Assembly: GCF_000373925.1 (NCBI RefSeq)
Contig: NZ_KB892812.1
Span: 179 to 64,178, forward strand
Reading direction: 5' to 3'
Source: Actinopolymorpha alba DSM 45243
GTDB taxonomy: Bacteria > Actinomycetota > Actinomycetes > Propionibacteriales > Actinopolymorphaceae
Length of the DNA stretch: 64,000 nucleotides
The notes below the pieces were generated by a model, which did not search any database, was not told the DNA's origin, and saw only the letters and a program-made list of their open reading frames with translations. Position numbers and translations under genes: made by a program. Shown piece after piece: positions 16,197 to 27,000 of the stretch. Numbering within the stretch: the stretch's first letter is position 1; each line of letters starts with the position of its first letter.

Positions 16197-17798
16197 ATGG
16201 CGACCGAACACACCCCGGTCCTGGTGGTCGGCGGTTCACTGACCGGACTGTCCAGTGCGGTGTTCCTGGCCTGGCACGGAGTGCCGTGCGTGGTTGTCGA
16301 ACGCCACCCGGATCTGCTCATGCATCCACGGCTCCGAGGCATCGGCCCGCGCACCATCGAAGCGTTCCGCCAGGTCGGACTGGAGTCCGCGATCCAAGCG
16401 GCGAGCTATGGGGGAACCGACTTCCGGTGGGAACCGATCCGGGCGGAGACGCTCGCCGATGCGGAGTACGCCGGCCTCCCGGAGGAGGGTGACGGCGAAG
16501 ACCTGACCGCGGCGAGTCCCTGCGGCTTCGGGCCGATCGACCAGGACCGGCTGGAGGTCGTGCTTCGGGCCAGGGCGACCGAACTCGGAGCGGACCTGCG
16601 GTTCGCCACCGAGCTCACGGCGTTCGAACAGGGCGCGGACGGCGTGACGGCGCGGCTGCGGGACGGGCGTACCGGCCAGGCGTACGACGTGCGCGCCGAC
16701 TATCTCATCGCGGCTGACGGCTGGACGAGCCCGCTTCGCCAGCAGCTCGGCATCGAGGTGGATGGGCCGGGCGCCTTGTTCCACACGATCACCGCCATCG
16801 TGGAAGCTGACCTCAGTCCGGCTACCCGCGGCCGCCGGGTGAGCCTGGCGTACCTGCAGCAGCCGCAGCCGTTCACGATCGTGATGGCCCACGACGAGAT
16901 CGGACACCGCTGGGTCTTCGGCACCGGATATTCCCCCGAGCACGAATCGCTCAATGACTACACCGACGAGCGGGTCGCCGACTTGGTGCGTTCCGCGGCG
17001 GGGTTGCCCGATGTCAAGGTCACCTTGCACGCGCAGATTCCTGGTACGGACAAGAAGGTGCTCGGCTTCAGCATCGGGGCACAGGTCGCGCGTAACTACC
17101 GCGCCGGTCGGGCCTTCCTCGTCGGCGATGCTGCCCACCTGGTTCCGCCAACCGGAGGTCTGGGTGGCAACGCCGGCATCCAGGACGCCCACAACCTGGC
17201 CTGGAAGCTCGCTGCGGTGGTTCGGGGCGAGGCGGGGCCCGGGCTGCTGGACACGTACCACGACGAACGCCAGCCGATCGGCCAGCTCACGATGGCGCAG
17301 GCGTTCGCGCGGTTCGGCTCCCGGATGGGTCCCGGTGCGGAGGTTCCGCTGATCGACTACGCGTCGGTGGCGATGGGCTATCAGTACCGCTCGGCGGCGA
17401 TCACCGGTGCGGCCGAAGACACGGCACCGCTGCGGCCGCAGGACCTGGCCGGGCAGCCGGGTACCCGCGCGCCGCACCTCACAATCACCAAGCAGGGCAG
17501 GGAAATCTCGACGATCGACCTGTATGGCCGGACCTTTGTCCTGCTCGCCGGGGCGGACGCCGGGCCGTGGGTCGAGGCGGCCCGCGGCGTGGCCATGAAG
17601 CTGGACCTGCCGGTCGAGGCGTACCGGTTCGGCGTGGAACTCACTTCCGCCGACGGGCCAGCTAGGCACGGGATCGGGACGGACGGTGCGTTGCTCGTAC
17701 GCCCGGACGGAGTGGTCGCCTGGCGCAGCCAGCACGGCACGAGCGACGCCACGGCCGAGCTGACCGAGGTGGTCCGCGCCGTGTTGCATCGGGCGTGA
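16197..17798 (+). CDS. FAD-dependent aromatic monooxygenase (PheA/TfdB-type)
   Basis: A 533-residue class A flavoprotein hydroxylase. VLVVGGSLTGLSSAVFLA binds FAD, LRGIGPRTIEAFRQVGLE is the family motif after the first strand, and FLVGDAAHLVPPTGGLGGNA is the second FAD/NADPH motif. The C-terminal 150 residues have the thioredoxin-like domain of this group. Closest groups are rifampicin monooxygenase and anthracycline hydroxylases (RdmE/DnrF type), so an antibiotic-inactivating or polyketide-tailoring role is possible. AGAAGGAG precedes ATG 16197. Expected to be induced through the divergent TetR. Confidence 0.9.
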   Translation: MATEHTPVLVVGGSLTGLSSAVFLAWHGVPCVVVERHPDLLMHPRLRGIGPRTIEAFRQVGLESAIQAASYGGTDFRWEPIRAETLADAEYAGLPEEGDGEDLTAASPCGFGPIDQDRLEVVLRARATELGADLRFATELTAFEQGADGVTARLRDGRTGQAYDVRADYLIAADGWTSPLRQQLGIEVDGPGALFHTITAIVEADLSPATRGRRVSLAYLQQPQPFTIVMAHDEIGHRWVFGTGYSPEHESLNDYTDERVADLVRSAAGLPDVKVTLHAQIPGTDKKVLGFSIGAQVARNYRAGRAFLVGDAAHLVPPTGGLGGNAGIQDAHNLAWKLAAVVRGEAGPGLLDTYHDERQPIGQLTMAQAFARFGSRMGPGAEVPLIDYASVAMGYQYRSAAITGAAEDTAPLRPQDLAGQPGTRAPHLTITKQGREISTIDLYGRTFVLLAGADAGPWVEAARGVAMKLDLPVEAYRFGVELTSADGPARHGIGTDGALLVRPDGVVAWRSQHGTSDATAELTEVVRAVLHRA

Positions 17799-17839
17799 AG
17801 TGCTGCCGACGCTGTTGGCGCGGACCACGACGATCGGAC

Positions 17840-20158
17840 TCAGCCGGCCGGGACCGACTCCCGGGCGGCCTCACTTGTCACCGCGACCGCGCCCATGTCG
17901 CCGTTCAGCGGCTTGAAACTCCGCAGCCGCAGGCTGTTGCTCACCACGAACACCGACGAGAACGCCATTGCCGCGCCCGCGATCATCGGGTTGAGCAACC
18001 CGGCCGCCGCCAGTGGCAATGCCGCCACGTTGTACGCGAACGCCCAGAACAGGTTGCCCTTGATCGTCCGCAAGGTACGCCGGGACAGCCGGATCGCGTC
18101 GGCCGCCGCCCGCAGGTCGCCCCGGACCAGCGTCAGGTCGGATGCCTCGATCGCCACGTCGGTGCCGGTACCCATGGCCAGGCCAAGGTCAGCCTGGGCG
18201 AGCGCGGCGGCGTCGTTGACCCCGTCGCCGACCATCGCGACCGTACGCCCGTCAGCCTGGAGCCGCTGGACGACCTCGACCTTGTCCTTCGGTAGGACCT
18301 CAGCGATCACCTCGTCGATGCCGACGGTCGCGGCGACCGTACTGGCCACGGTCTCGTTGTCACCGGTGAGCAGCACCGGCCGCAGGCCGAGCTGCTTGAG
18401 CTGGGCGACCGCCTGCGCGGAGGTGGGCTTGATCTGGTCGGCGACGGTCAGCACCGCGCGCGCCTCGCCGTCCCAGCCGACCGCGACGGCGGTCTCGCCG
18501 CGAGCCTGCGCGTCGGCCATCGCCCGCTCGAGCTCCGGCGTCAGGTGCTGGGCCCACTCGGCGAGGAGCTGCGGCCGCCCGACCAGCACGGCGTGCCCGT
18601 CCACGATGCCCTGCACGCCGAGACCCTCGACGTTGGCGAAGTCCTCGACCGTGCCCAGCGTGCCAACCCGCTCCGTCGCGCCCTTGGCGATGGCGGCCGC
18701 GATCGGGTGTTCGGAGGCGTCCTCCAGCGCGCCGGCCAGGCGGAGCACCTCGTCGGCGGCCACGCCCTCGGCCGTGATGACGTCGACCAGCGCCATCTTG
18801 CCGGTGGTCACGGTGCCGGTCTTGTCGAGCACCACGGTGTCGATCTTCCGCGTGGACTCGAGCACCTCCGGCCCCTTGATCAGGATGCCGAGCTGGGCGC
18901 CGCGGCCGGTGCCGACCATCAGAGCGGTCGGTGTCGCCAGGCCGAGCGCGCACGGGCAGGCGATGATCAGCACCGCCACCGCCGCGGTGAACGCCGCGGT
19001 GAGGCCCGCACCTGTCCCGATCCAGAAGCCCAGCGTCGCGATCGACAAGGCGATCACGATCGGAACGAAGATCCCGGAGATCCGGTCGGCCAGCCGCTGC
19101 ACCTGGGCCTTGCCGGTCTGCGCGTCCTCGACCAGCCGGGCCATCTGTGCCAGCTGTGTGTCGGCGCCCACCCGGGTCGCGCGGATGAGTAGCCGCCCGC
19201 CCGCGTTGACGGTCGCGCCCACCACGGTCTCGCCCGGGCCCACCTCGACGGGTACGGACTCGCCGGTCAGCAGTGACGCGTCGATCGCGGAGGAGCCCTC
19301 CTCGACGATCCCGTCGGTGGCGATCTTCTCGCCAGGACGTACGACGAAGACGTCGCCGACCGCCAACTGGTCGGTGGGGATGCGTTCCTCGCGCCCGTTG
19401 CGCAGCACCGCGACGTCCTTGGCGCCAAGCTCGAGCAGGGCCCGCAGAGCCGCACCGGCCCGGCGCTTCGAGCGGGCCTCGAAGTAGCGCCCGGCCACGA
19501 TGAAGGTGATCACCCCGGCGGCCGCCTCGAGGTAGATGTTCATCGAGCCGTCGGAGCGGACGATCGTGAACTCGAACCCGTGCCGCATGCCCGGCATCCC
19601 CGCCGTACCGAGGAACAGCGCCCACAGCGACCAGCCGAGCGCCGCGAGCGTTCCGAGCGAGATAAGCGTGTCCATCGTGGCGGCGCCGTGCCGGAGGTTG
19701 GTCCAGGCCGCCTTGTGGAACGGCCAACCGGCGTACGTCACGACCGGTGCGGCCAGCGTCAGCGACAGCCACTGCCAGTACGTGAACTGCCAGGCCGGCA
19801 CCATCGCCATCGCGATCACCGGCACCGAGAGCACGATGCTGGTGATCAGGCGGGTACGCAGGGGACGGAGTTCATCGACCTCGACCGGCTCGGCTGCCTC
19901 GCCGGATCCGGAGGCGGCCTTGGGCGGCGGGGGAACCTCCGCGGTGTAGCCGGTCTTCTCGACCGTGGCGATCAGGTCCTGCGGGTTGACGCTCGCCGGG
20001 AAGGTGACCTTCGCCTTCTCGGTGGCGTAGTTGACCGTGGCCGTGACGCCCTCGATCTTGTTGAGCTTCTTCTCGATCCGGGCCGCGCAGGAGGCGCAGG
20101 TCATCCCGCCGATCGCGAGTTCGATCTGTCCGGACTGGTCGCCCGTGACGGATGCCAT
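17840..20158 (-). CDS. copA: Copper-translocating P-type ATPase
   Basis: A 772-residue P1B-type ATPase exporting Cu(I). An N-terminal heavy-metal domain has [11 protein letters not shown]. Then come transmembrane helices, the actuator loop with [10 protein letters not shown], the CPC membrane motif ([11 protein letters not shown]), phosphorylation site DKTGTVTTG, the EHPIAAA nucleotide-domain motif and the hinge [19 protein letters not shown] 20158 follows GAAGGAGGAG; the frame is open 510 bp further upstream but overlaps the preceding gene. Last gene of a three-gene minus-strand copper operon with copZ and a secreted His-rich protein. Confidence 0.96.
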   Translation of the reverse strand: MASVTGDQSGQIELAIGGMTCASCAARIEKKLNKIEGVTATVNYATEKAKVTFPASVNPQDLIATVEKTGYTAEVPPPPKAASGSGEAAEPVEVDELRPLRTRLITSIVLSVPVIAMAMVPAWQFTYWQWLSLTLAAPVVTYAGWPFHKAAWTNLRHGAATMDTLISLGTLAALGWSLWALFLGTAGMPGMRHGFEFTIVRSDGSMNIYLEAAAGVITFIVAGRYFEARSKRRAGAALRALLELGAKDVAVLRNGREERIPTDQLAVGDVFVVRPGEKIATDGIVEEGSSAIDASLLTGESVPVEVGPGETVVGATVNAGGRLLIRATRVGADTQLAQMARLVEDAQTGKAQVQRLADRISGIFVPIVIALSIATLGFWIGTGAGLTAAFTAAVAVLIIACPCALGLATPTALMVGTGRGAQLGILIKGPEVLESTRKIDTVVLDKTGTVTTGKMALVDVITAEGVAADEVLRLAGALEDASEHPIAAAIAKGATERVGTLGTVEDFANVEGLGVQGIVDGHAVLVGRPQLLAEWAQHLTPELERAMADAQARGETAVAVGWDGEARAVLTVADQIKPTSAQAVAQLKQLGLRPVLLTGDNETVASTVAATVGIDEVIAEVLPKDKVEVVQRLQADGRTVAMVGDGVNDAAALAQADLGLAMGTGTDVAIEASDLTLVRGDLRAAADAIRLSRRTLRTIKGNLFWAFAYNVAALPLAAAGLLNPMIAGAAMAFSSVFVVSNSLRLRSFKPLNGDMGAVAVTSEAARESVPAG

Positions 20159-20168
20159 CACTCCTCCT

Positions 20169-21188
20169 TCAGTGGCCGTGCTCGTCGTCGCCGTCCGCGT
20201 GGGACGTTGACGGTGTGCGGGATTCCTGCGAGTTGGGTTGCCCCGCCTCGGCTGCCGGCGGGGTGCCGGTTGTCTTGGCGTGCGCGGTGAACTCGGCGGT
20301 GCGGACCACTCCTTCGTGCTGGAAGTCGAGGTACAGCCGGTAGCTTCCAGCGCTCGGCACCTCGGCATAGAAGGTAATGTCCGGGCCGGCCTTCGTCTTC
20401 CCGTCGCCGGGTTCGCCGTCTGGATGTACGTGGAGGTACGCCAGGTCGCCGCCGCGCAGCGCGACCAGGTGCCCGTAGGCGCCGAGGTAGGGCTGCAGAT
20501 CGGTGACCGGTTTGCCGTCCTTGCGCACGCTGAGGGTGAGCTTGCTGGTCTGGCCGGGCGTGAGGTCGCCCTTGACCGTGACCGTGTAGCCGTCGACCGT
20601 CGCCGTACGCTCGGCGGCCGGCAGGGGAGCGGCCGCGAAGTCGCCCGGCGCGAAGAGATCGGTGCCAAGAGTCAGCCCACCATCCGCGCCCTCGACCTGG
20701 AAGTCGGCGAACGCCCGGTAGGTCCCCGCTCCCGGAAGTGTGAGCGGAACGGACCAGACTCCCTTGCCGGCCTCGACCGGGTGGAGGTGCTGGAATCCGC
20801 CCAGATCCCGGCGTACGACGATGAAGTGCAGCTTCTTGTCATGCGCGGTGGCGAACTTCGTGACCGGCCGCCCGTCGGGCCCGGTCACCGTGAAACGGAA
20901 GTCGGTGCGCTTGCCTGGCGTCACGGTCGGCGTCTGGGGGACCAGGGTGTAGCCGTCCTGGGAGACCTGCAGCCCGCCCGGCACCCCGGCGGCCTCGGCC
21001 TTCGTTGACGTCCCGCCGGTGGTGTTCTTGCCGTTCTCGGTGTGGCCCCCGTTGTGCGCGCCTTCTCCCGAAGCCGTGGATTCAGCGCTGGCGCCGACGG
21101 GGCCGACCAGCCGGCCGACCCCGATGGCACCACCAAAGGCGACCGCCAGGCCCAGGGCGTACGCCCCCAGCTTGGTCGCAGTATTCAT
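20169..21188 (-). CDS. Secreted two-domain copper-associated protein with His-rich tail
   Basis: A 339-residue exported protein. [20 protein letters not shown] is a signal or N-terminal anchor. Two similar beta-sandwich repeats follow ([19 protein letters not shown]... and [18 protein letters not shown]...), each with an HxHP motif (FQHLHP, YLHVHP) and each ending in YRAFADFQ or YRLYLDFQH. The C-terminus is His/Asp-rich ([10 protein letters not shown]). It starts five bases after copZ ends and stops ten bases before copA starts. Extracytoplasmic copper binding, comparable to CopC/YtkA-like proteins, is inferred from motifs and operon position. Confidence 0.85.
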   Translation of the reverse strand: MNTATKLGAYALGLAVAFGGAIGVGRLVGPVGASAESTASGEGAHNGGHTENGKNTTGGTSTKAEAAGVPGGLQVSQDGYTLVPQTPTVTPGKRTDFRFTVTGPDGRPVTKFATAHDKKLHFIVVRRDLGGFQHLHPVEAGKGVWSVPLTLPGAGTYRAFADFQVEGADGGLTLGTDLFAPGDFAAAPLPAAERTATVDGYTVTVKGDLTPGQTSKLTLSVRKDGKPVTDLQPYLGAYGHLVALRGGDLAYLHVHPDGEPGDGKTKAGPDITFYAEVPSAGSYRLYLDFQHEGVVRTAEFTAHAKTTGTPPAAEAGQPNSQESRTPSTSHADGDDEHGH

Positions 21189-21193
21189 GCCAC

Positions 21194-21400
21194 TCAGTCC
21201 TTAATTTCGTAGCCGGCTTCTTCGACGGCGTCGCGGATCTTCGCGTCGTCGATCGAGCCGTCGCTGGTGACTGTCAGTTGACCGGTCGCCAGGTCGACCT
21301 TGGTGTCCGTGATCCCGGCAAGCTGGCCGACCTTCGACGTGACCTTCCCTGCGCAGCCGTTGCAGGTCATGCCGGCGACGGTGTAAGTGGTGGCGCTCAT
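21194..21400 (-). CDS. copZ: Copper chaperone CopZ
   Basis: A 68-residue heavy-metal-associated protein. YTVAGMTCNGCAGKVTSKV holds the Cu(I)-binding MTCxxC. It would deliver copper to CopA. ATG 21400 (MSATTYTV) has GAGAG upstream and fits the standard domain; a longer frame starting at 21481 reads through the operator region and is unlikely. First gene of the operon, behind a CsoR-type palindrome. Confidence 0.94.
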   Translation of the reverse strand: MSATTYTVAGMTCNGCAGKVTSKVGQLAGITDTKVDLATGQLTVTSDGSIDDAKIRDAVEEAGYEIKD

Positions 21401-21423
21401 CGGCGAACCTCTCTCCCTCTCAC

Positions 21424-21546
21424 TACCCCCAGGGGGTATCTGTCCACGCCCAACTTTGCACAGGCCTCCTCGGAAAGTCAACCCCTACCCCCTACAGGTA
21501 TTAGATCGGCGTCGCATCGCAGGCGCATACGGGGTAGGGGTATAGT
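21424..21546. promoter_or_regulatory. CsoR-type operators in the copZ / ferredoxin-reductase divergent promoter
   Basis: TACCCCCAGGGGGTA (21424-21438) is a perfect copper-repressor palindrome just upstream of copZ. TACCCCCTACAGGTA (21486-21500) and TACGGGGTAGGGGTA (21528-21542) are imperfect versions. TATAGT at 21541-21546 is a good -10 for the plus-strand gene at 21584 and overlaps the third site. Both directions therefore look copper-regulated; no csoR gene is in the window. Confidence 0.8.
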
Positions 21547-21583
21547 GCCGGCGATCTGTTATCTGGTCTTGGGAGGCTGAGAC

Positions 21584-22792
21584 ATGGGAACCATCAACAG
21601 GGCCGTGGTTGTGGGCGGTTCGCTGGCGGGCCTGCGCGCGGCGCAGACCCTGCGGCAGGAGGGATTCGCCGGGGACCTCACGGTAGTGAGTGCCGAGTCG
21701 CACCTTCCTTACAACCGGCCGCCACTGTCCAAGAGCGTGCTGAACGGCGACGACGATGTGGCTCTTCCCGGTGCCGGGGAGGTCGACTGCCGCTGGATTC
21801 GCGGACGCCGGGCGGTGCGGCTGGCTACCGGCGCGGGCCCGAGCGCGGGGACCGGCACGGTCGTCCTGGACGACGGAACGCCGCTCAGCTTCGACGGGCT
21901 GGTGATCGCGACCGGGGCCCGGCCGCGCCGGTTTCCCGCGGAGCAGGCGCCGCTCGAAGGCGTCCATGTCCTGCGGACCATCGAGGACGCCCTGGCGCTG
22001 CGTGCGTCTCTGGACGCCGGCCCTGACCACGTGGTCGTCATCGGTGGCGGATTTGTCGGCGGAGAGGTCGCCTCGACGGCGCGCGAGAAAGGGCTGGCCG
22101 TCACCCTGATCGACGCGGCGCCCCTGCCCATGGTCAGGGCGCTCAGTGCGCATGCCGCCGGCTGGCTCGCCCGGCATCACAAGGAAAATGGCGTGGAGTT
22201 GATCTCCGGCGTACGCGTGACCGCCCTTGAGGGCGAGCGCCGCGTCAGCGGCGTCCGGTTGGACGATGGACGGCTCATCCCCGCCAGCCTGGTGGTCGCC
22301 GGGCTGGGGGTGGTTCCCAATACCGAGTGGCTCGACGGCAGTGGCATCCGCGTCGAGGGCGGCGTCGTGACCACCGCAACGCTGTTCGCCTCCGGCCTGC
22401 CGAACGTCGTCGCCGCCGGAGACGTCGTCCGGTGGCCGCATGAATTGTTCGGGGGCGAGTTGGTACGCGGCGAGCACTGGGCGATCGCCAACGACCAGGC
22501 CGCGCTCGCCGCCCGCAACCTGCTGCGAGGACCGGCTGAGGCGGAGCCGTTCACCGACGTACCGTCGTTCTCCACCTATGTCCACCGCGCGCGCGTGCAG
22601 TCGGCGGGGCTGCCGCACCTGGCCGACGAAACCCGGATCGTGGCCCGATCCGAGAGCGACGGCAGCCTCGCGGTGGCGTTGGCACGTGCGGGTGTGCTCG
22701 TCGGCGCGGCAACCATCAACGGCCACAAGTACCTGATGCGACTCCGGCGCGCCATCGCCGCTCGGACGCCGGTAAGTGAGGTGGTGCTCTGA
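21584..22792 (+). CDS. NAD(P)/FAD-dependent oxidoreductase (ferredoxin reductase type)
   Basis: A 402-residue flavoprotein of the rubredoxin/ferredoxin reductase group. AVVVGGSLAGLRAAQTLRQ binds FAD, LPYNRPPLSK is the family motif, HVVVIGGGFVGGEVASTA binds NAD(P)H, and PNVVAAGDVVRW is the second FAD motif. The last 90 residues match the reductase C-terminal domain. GGGAGG precedes ATG 21584. Its promoter overlaps CsoR-type sites shared with the copper operon, so it is probably copper-induced; alternatively it serves P450 or other ferredoxin-dependent systems. Confidence 0.9.
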   Translation: MGTINRAVVVGGSLAGLRAAQTLRQEGFAGDLTVVSAESHLPYNRPPLSKSVLNGDDDVALPGAGEVDCRWIRGRRAVRLATGAGPSAGTGTVVLDDGTPLSFDGLVIATGARPRRFPAEQAPLEGVHVLRTIEDALALRASLDAGPDHVVVIGGGFVGGEVASTAREKGLAVTLIDAAPLPMVRALSAHAAGWLARHHKENGVELISGVRVTALEGERRVSGVRLDDGRLIPASLVVAGLGVVPNTEWLDGSGIRVEGGVVTTATLFASGLPNVVAAGDVVRWPHELFGGELVRGEHWAIANDQAALAARNLLRGPAEAEPFTDVPSFSTYVHRARVQSAGLPHLADETRIVARSESDGSLAVALARAGVLVGAATINGHKYLMRLRRAIAARTPVSEVVL

Positions 22793-22824
22793 GCTGCCGG
22801 GCCACCTGGCAGTCAGCACAACCG

Positions 22825-23889
22825 TCAGTGCTGGAAGAGGCGTACTCCCGTGCGGACCAGGCTGATGCCGTGCTCCTCGCAGGCCCGGGCCACCTCGTCG
22901 GATCGGATGGAGCCGCCGGGTTCGGCGAGCCAGCGCACGCCATGCGGGGCCGCCTCGTCCACGTTGTCGCGGAAAGGCAGCAGGCCGTCGGAGACGAAGG
23001 AAACGTCGGTGAGCGAGGTCGTCGCGGCCGCACTCGCGACAGATGTGTCGGTACGCCGGGCAAACCAGGCATCCACCTTGGCACCCGCGAGCCGCGTGCA
23101 GTCGACGCGGGACTGCTGCCCCGCCCCGATGCCGAGCGCCATCCCGTCGCGGACGTAGGCGACGGCGTTCGACTGGGTGTACTTCACCGTGATCAGGCCG
23201 AGCAGGAGGTCGTTGACAGCGCCGTCCGGTAGCGGCGTACCGTCCACACTCGTCGCCACCAACTCCGGGGAGAGCGATCGCGCGTCGTTCGGCTGGACCA
23301 GCCGCAGGCCGAAGACCTCCCGCACCTCACGTTCTGGTGGTTCGAACGCCGGGTCGGCTTCGAGCACGAGGAAACGTCCGCGCTTCTTGGCGGCCAGGGT
23401 GTCAACGCAACCTTGCTCGTAGCCGGGCGCGATGATCCCGTCGCACGCCAGGCGGCGGAGCACCCCCGCCAAAGTCGCGTCGACCGGCTCCGAGACAGCG
23501 ACGAAATCGCCGTACGACGACGTGGGATCGGCGTCCCGGGCCCGCAGATAGGCCCGCGCGACGGGGCTCAGCGGCGCCGACCCGATCCTGAACTCCTGCC
23601 TCGTCGCCTCGTCGATCGGCCCGTCCACCGCGGCGCCGGCCGGCGAGACGTGCTTGAACGACGCGGCCGCGGGTTTCCCGAGCGCCGCCGCGGCCTCCCG
23701 GACCAGGCGCCAGGAAGCCAGCGCGTCCAACACATTGATGTACGACGGCGCGCCGTGAACGACGCGCAGCGGCCAACTGCCGGGGCGTACCGGCTCGGCG
23801 AAGGCGGGGCGCAGGTGCGGGTTGACGCCGTACCGCAGATCGACGGAGTGAGGCGGGGACGAGTGAGCGGGCGGGGTGGTCGGCTCCAT
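22825..23889 (-). CDS. AICAR transformylase-only PurH relative
   Basis: A 354-residue protein covering only the formyltransferase half of bifunctional PurH: LRYGVNPHLRPA is the usual start of that half, and SFKHVSPAGAAV carries the catalytic Lys-His pair. TVKYTQSNAVAYVRDGM and GIGAGQQSRVDCTRLA are conserved C-terminal motifs. The N-terminal IMP cyclohydrolase domain is absent. ATG 23889 follows GAGGAGG. It would transfer formyl from 10-formyl-THF to AICAR or a related carboxamide. A complete purH is expected elsewhere, so this may be a specialised paralog. Confidence 0.85.
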   Translation of the reverse strand: MEPTTPPAHSSPPHSVDLRYGVNPHLRPAFAEPVRPGSWPLRVVHGAPSYINVLDALASWRLVREAAAALGKPAAASFKHVSPAGAAVDGPIDEATRQEFRIGSAPLSPVARAYLRARDADPTSSYGDFVAVSEPVDATLAGVLRRLACDGIIAPGYEQGCVDTLAAKKRGRFLVLEADPAFEPPEREVREVFGLRLVQPNDARSLSPELVATSVDGTPLPDGAVNDLLLGLITVKYTQSNAVAYVRDGMALGIGAGQQSRVDCTRLAGAKVDAWFARRTDTSVASAAATTSLTDVSFVSDGLLPFRDNVDEAAPHGVRWLAEPGGSIRSDEVARACEEHGISLVRTGVRLFQH

Positions 23890-24067
23890 GAGGGTCCTCC
23901 TCGGCAGCGGGTTGTGCTGACCGAGGCCCCCAGGCGGTCGAGGCCGATCCGATCGAGTGGTCGCTCCCTGATGGTGTGCACTCCATCGACGCCAGTCGCG
24001 ACGCGACGAGTGTACGTGGACGGGGTGCGCCGGCATCCGAGTCCATGCGGGGTTCAATAATCGCCAC

Positions 24068-27000
24068 GTGACCGATCCCTTCGCGACGGCGATGATCCGC
24101 GACCGTGTGCTTGCTGCCTGGGCTGCGTCACCGGCCCGGTTCCGCGAGGATGCGAATGCCGAGGAGGACCTCGCCCTCGGCGGCTACCGCGACCGGCTCG
24201 TCGTCGAACTCGCCCAGAACGCTGCCGACGCGGCCGCCCGGGCCGGCGTACCCGGCCGGCTGCGGTTCACGCTCCGGGACGATCCGCAGGCCCGGGCGGA
24301 GTCGGGCGGCCCAGTGCTAGTCGCCGCCAACACCGGCGCCCCGCTCACCGCCGAAGGTGTCGAGGCGCTCGCGACGCTCCGCGCCTCGGCGAAGCGGGAG
24401 GACAGCCTCGACGCCGACGCGCGCACCCAGTCGGTGGGGAGGTTCGGGGTCGGCTTCGCGGCCGTGCTGGCGGTGACGGACGAGCCCACCGTGCTGTCCC
24501 GGCCCGGCGGCGCGCGGTTCTCCCGCGATGACACGGCCACGCTCGTCGACGAGGTGGGGCGGACCGCTCCTGGGCTGACCGAGGAGGTACGCCGGCGCGG
24601 CGGTCACGTGCCGGTACTCCGGCTCCCGTTCCCGGCCGAGGGCGAGCCACCCGAGGGGTTCGAGACGGCCGTCGTGCTGCCGTTGCGCGACGAGGCCGCC
24701 GCCGATCTGGTCCGCCGGTTGCTGGCCGAGGCCGACGACGCGCTGCTGCTCGCCCTGCCGCACCTGGCCCGGATCGAGATCGACGTCGACCCGGCGGCTC
24801 CGCCCCGGGTGCTCGCCGACGTCCACACCCGCTGGCACGCCTACCGCGCGGCTGGCGTGTGGAGCCCCGCCGAACGCGCGGAGCTGCTGGCCGACCGGCC
24901 GACGGAGGAGCGCGAACGCCCGTACTGGTCGGTGCTGTGGGCCCTCCCGCAGGTGCCGAAGGGAAGCCACACCGCGCTGACGCCGGCGTACGACCTGCCG
25001 ACCGTCGTGCACGCGCCCACGCCGACGGACGAGCCGCTGTCCCTACCCGCCATGCTGCTGACGTCGTTCCCGCTCGATCCCACCCGTCGCCACGTGGCGC
25101 CCGGTCCGCTCACCGACCGGTTGGTGGCGGAGGCGGCCACGGCGTACGCCGAACTCGCCCGGACCCGCGCCGAGGCCGGCGATGACGTGATGGGTCTGGT
25201 GCCGGTCGGCCTGCCGCTGGGCCGGCTCGACGGCGCGTTGAGGCAGGAGATCCTCCGCCGGCTCCCGGGCACGCCGCTGATCGCGGCGGCGGAAGACCCG
25301 AGCATGCTGCTGCGTCCACGCGAGGCCGTGGTGGTCGAGGGCGCCGACGATCCGCTCATCCGGATGCTGGCGCCGGCGGTCGGTGGGCTGGTGGCGTCCA
25401 GGCGGCGTGACCGGGCTGCGTTCGAGGCGCTCGGCGTCCGCCGGCTCCCGCTCGCGGACCTGGTGGACGAGCTGGCGGCCGTCGCGGCGGCCCATCCTCC
25501 GGGCTGGTGGCACGACCTGTACGTCGCGCTCGCCTCGACCGTCGCCGACCCCGAACGGCGGGAGGCGCTCGGCGCGTTGCCGGTGCCGCTGGTCGACGGT
25601 CGGGTGGTCCATGGTGCGCGGGGGTTGCTGTTGCCCGGCGGTGGCGAGGTGCCGGCGGAGGCGTTGAGTGTGCTCGCGTCGTACGGCCTGCGGCTCGTCC
25701 ACCCCGAGGCCTGCGCCGAACCCGCGCTCGCCACGCTGGAACGCCTCGGCGCGGTGCCGGCGAGTCCGCGCACCCTGCTCGACGACGGTGCTGTGCGAGC
25801 CGCGGTCGAGGATTCGGTCGACGCCGACGACCCGGCCGGCGTCGCCGACGGCGTCCTGGCGCTCGTGGCGGCGGCGGTCGCGGCGGGGGAACTCGGGCCG
25901 GGTGACCTGCCCTGGTTGGGTGACCTTGCCGTACCGGACGAGGCCGGGGAGCTGGCCCCGGCGAGCGCGCTCGTCCTGCCCGGCTCGGATGCGGAGGCGG
26001 TCCTCGACGCCGAGGAGTTCACGCCGGCCGACGCCGGTCTGGTGGACCGGTGGGGTACGCCGGTGCTGGAGGCCGTCGGTGTCGTACGGACGCTGGGGCT
26101 GGTGACGGCGTTCGACGTGGACCTCGCGGGCCTGCCCGACGAGCTCGCCGACCTGGACGAGCTCACCGACTGGGCCGACGAGGCGCTGAGCGGCCGGCTG
26201 GGTGGGCCGGCTGGCGGCCTGCTCGGCGGTACGGTGGGTGAGCTGTCGGCGGTCCGCGACCTCGACTACGTACGCGACGACGCCTGGCCGGCCGCCCTCC
26301 GGCTCCTCACGAGTGAACCCTCGCTGCGCCGGGCACTGGTCCAGCCGGTCCGCATGGTTGACGTCGACCGCCCGGATGGACCGGCCGTGGTGGTCCCGTC
26401 GTACACCTCCTGGTGGGTACGCCAGCACGTCCGCATCGACGGGCAGCCGCTCACCAGCTTCGCCGACCCCGAGGCGGACCCGGTGCTGGCCGCGTTGCTG
26501 GGTTCGGCGCCGCCGGCCATCGCCAACCTCGACCCGGACGCTCGGCGGGCGCTCGGCCTGGCGCGGAGCGTCGCGGACCTGGACGGCACCGGCGTTCACC
26601 ATCTCCTTCGCCGGCTCGCCGATCCGGCGGTCGACGTGCCGGCCGTGACGATGCTCCGCCTGTGGGCGCAGTTGGGTGAGCTTGACCCGGCAGTGGCGGC
26701 TTCGGCCCCGGCACCGGACCAGGTGCGGGTACTCGCCGGGTCGGGGACCCAGGTGGTGGAGGCTCGCGAGGCGATCGTGGTCGACGCACCCATGTGGGCG
26801 CAACGGACCGACCTCGGCGGGCAGGTCCTCGCGCCTGCCCGCGCCGCGGAGACGCTCGCGGAGCTGCTCGACCTGCCGCTCGCCTCGGAGTCCGCCGCCG
26901 GGATCGTGAGCCTGGGCGGGGAGCCCTTCCCGGTCCCGGAGGCCGCACGCCTGCTGGCGCCGCAGGTGCCTGACACCTGGTGGGAGCACGACGACCTGCT

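Noticed and set aside
22825-23889. Complete bifunctional PurH
   Set aside because: The MGS-like IMP cyclohydrolase domain is missing upstream of ATG 23889.
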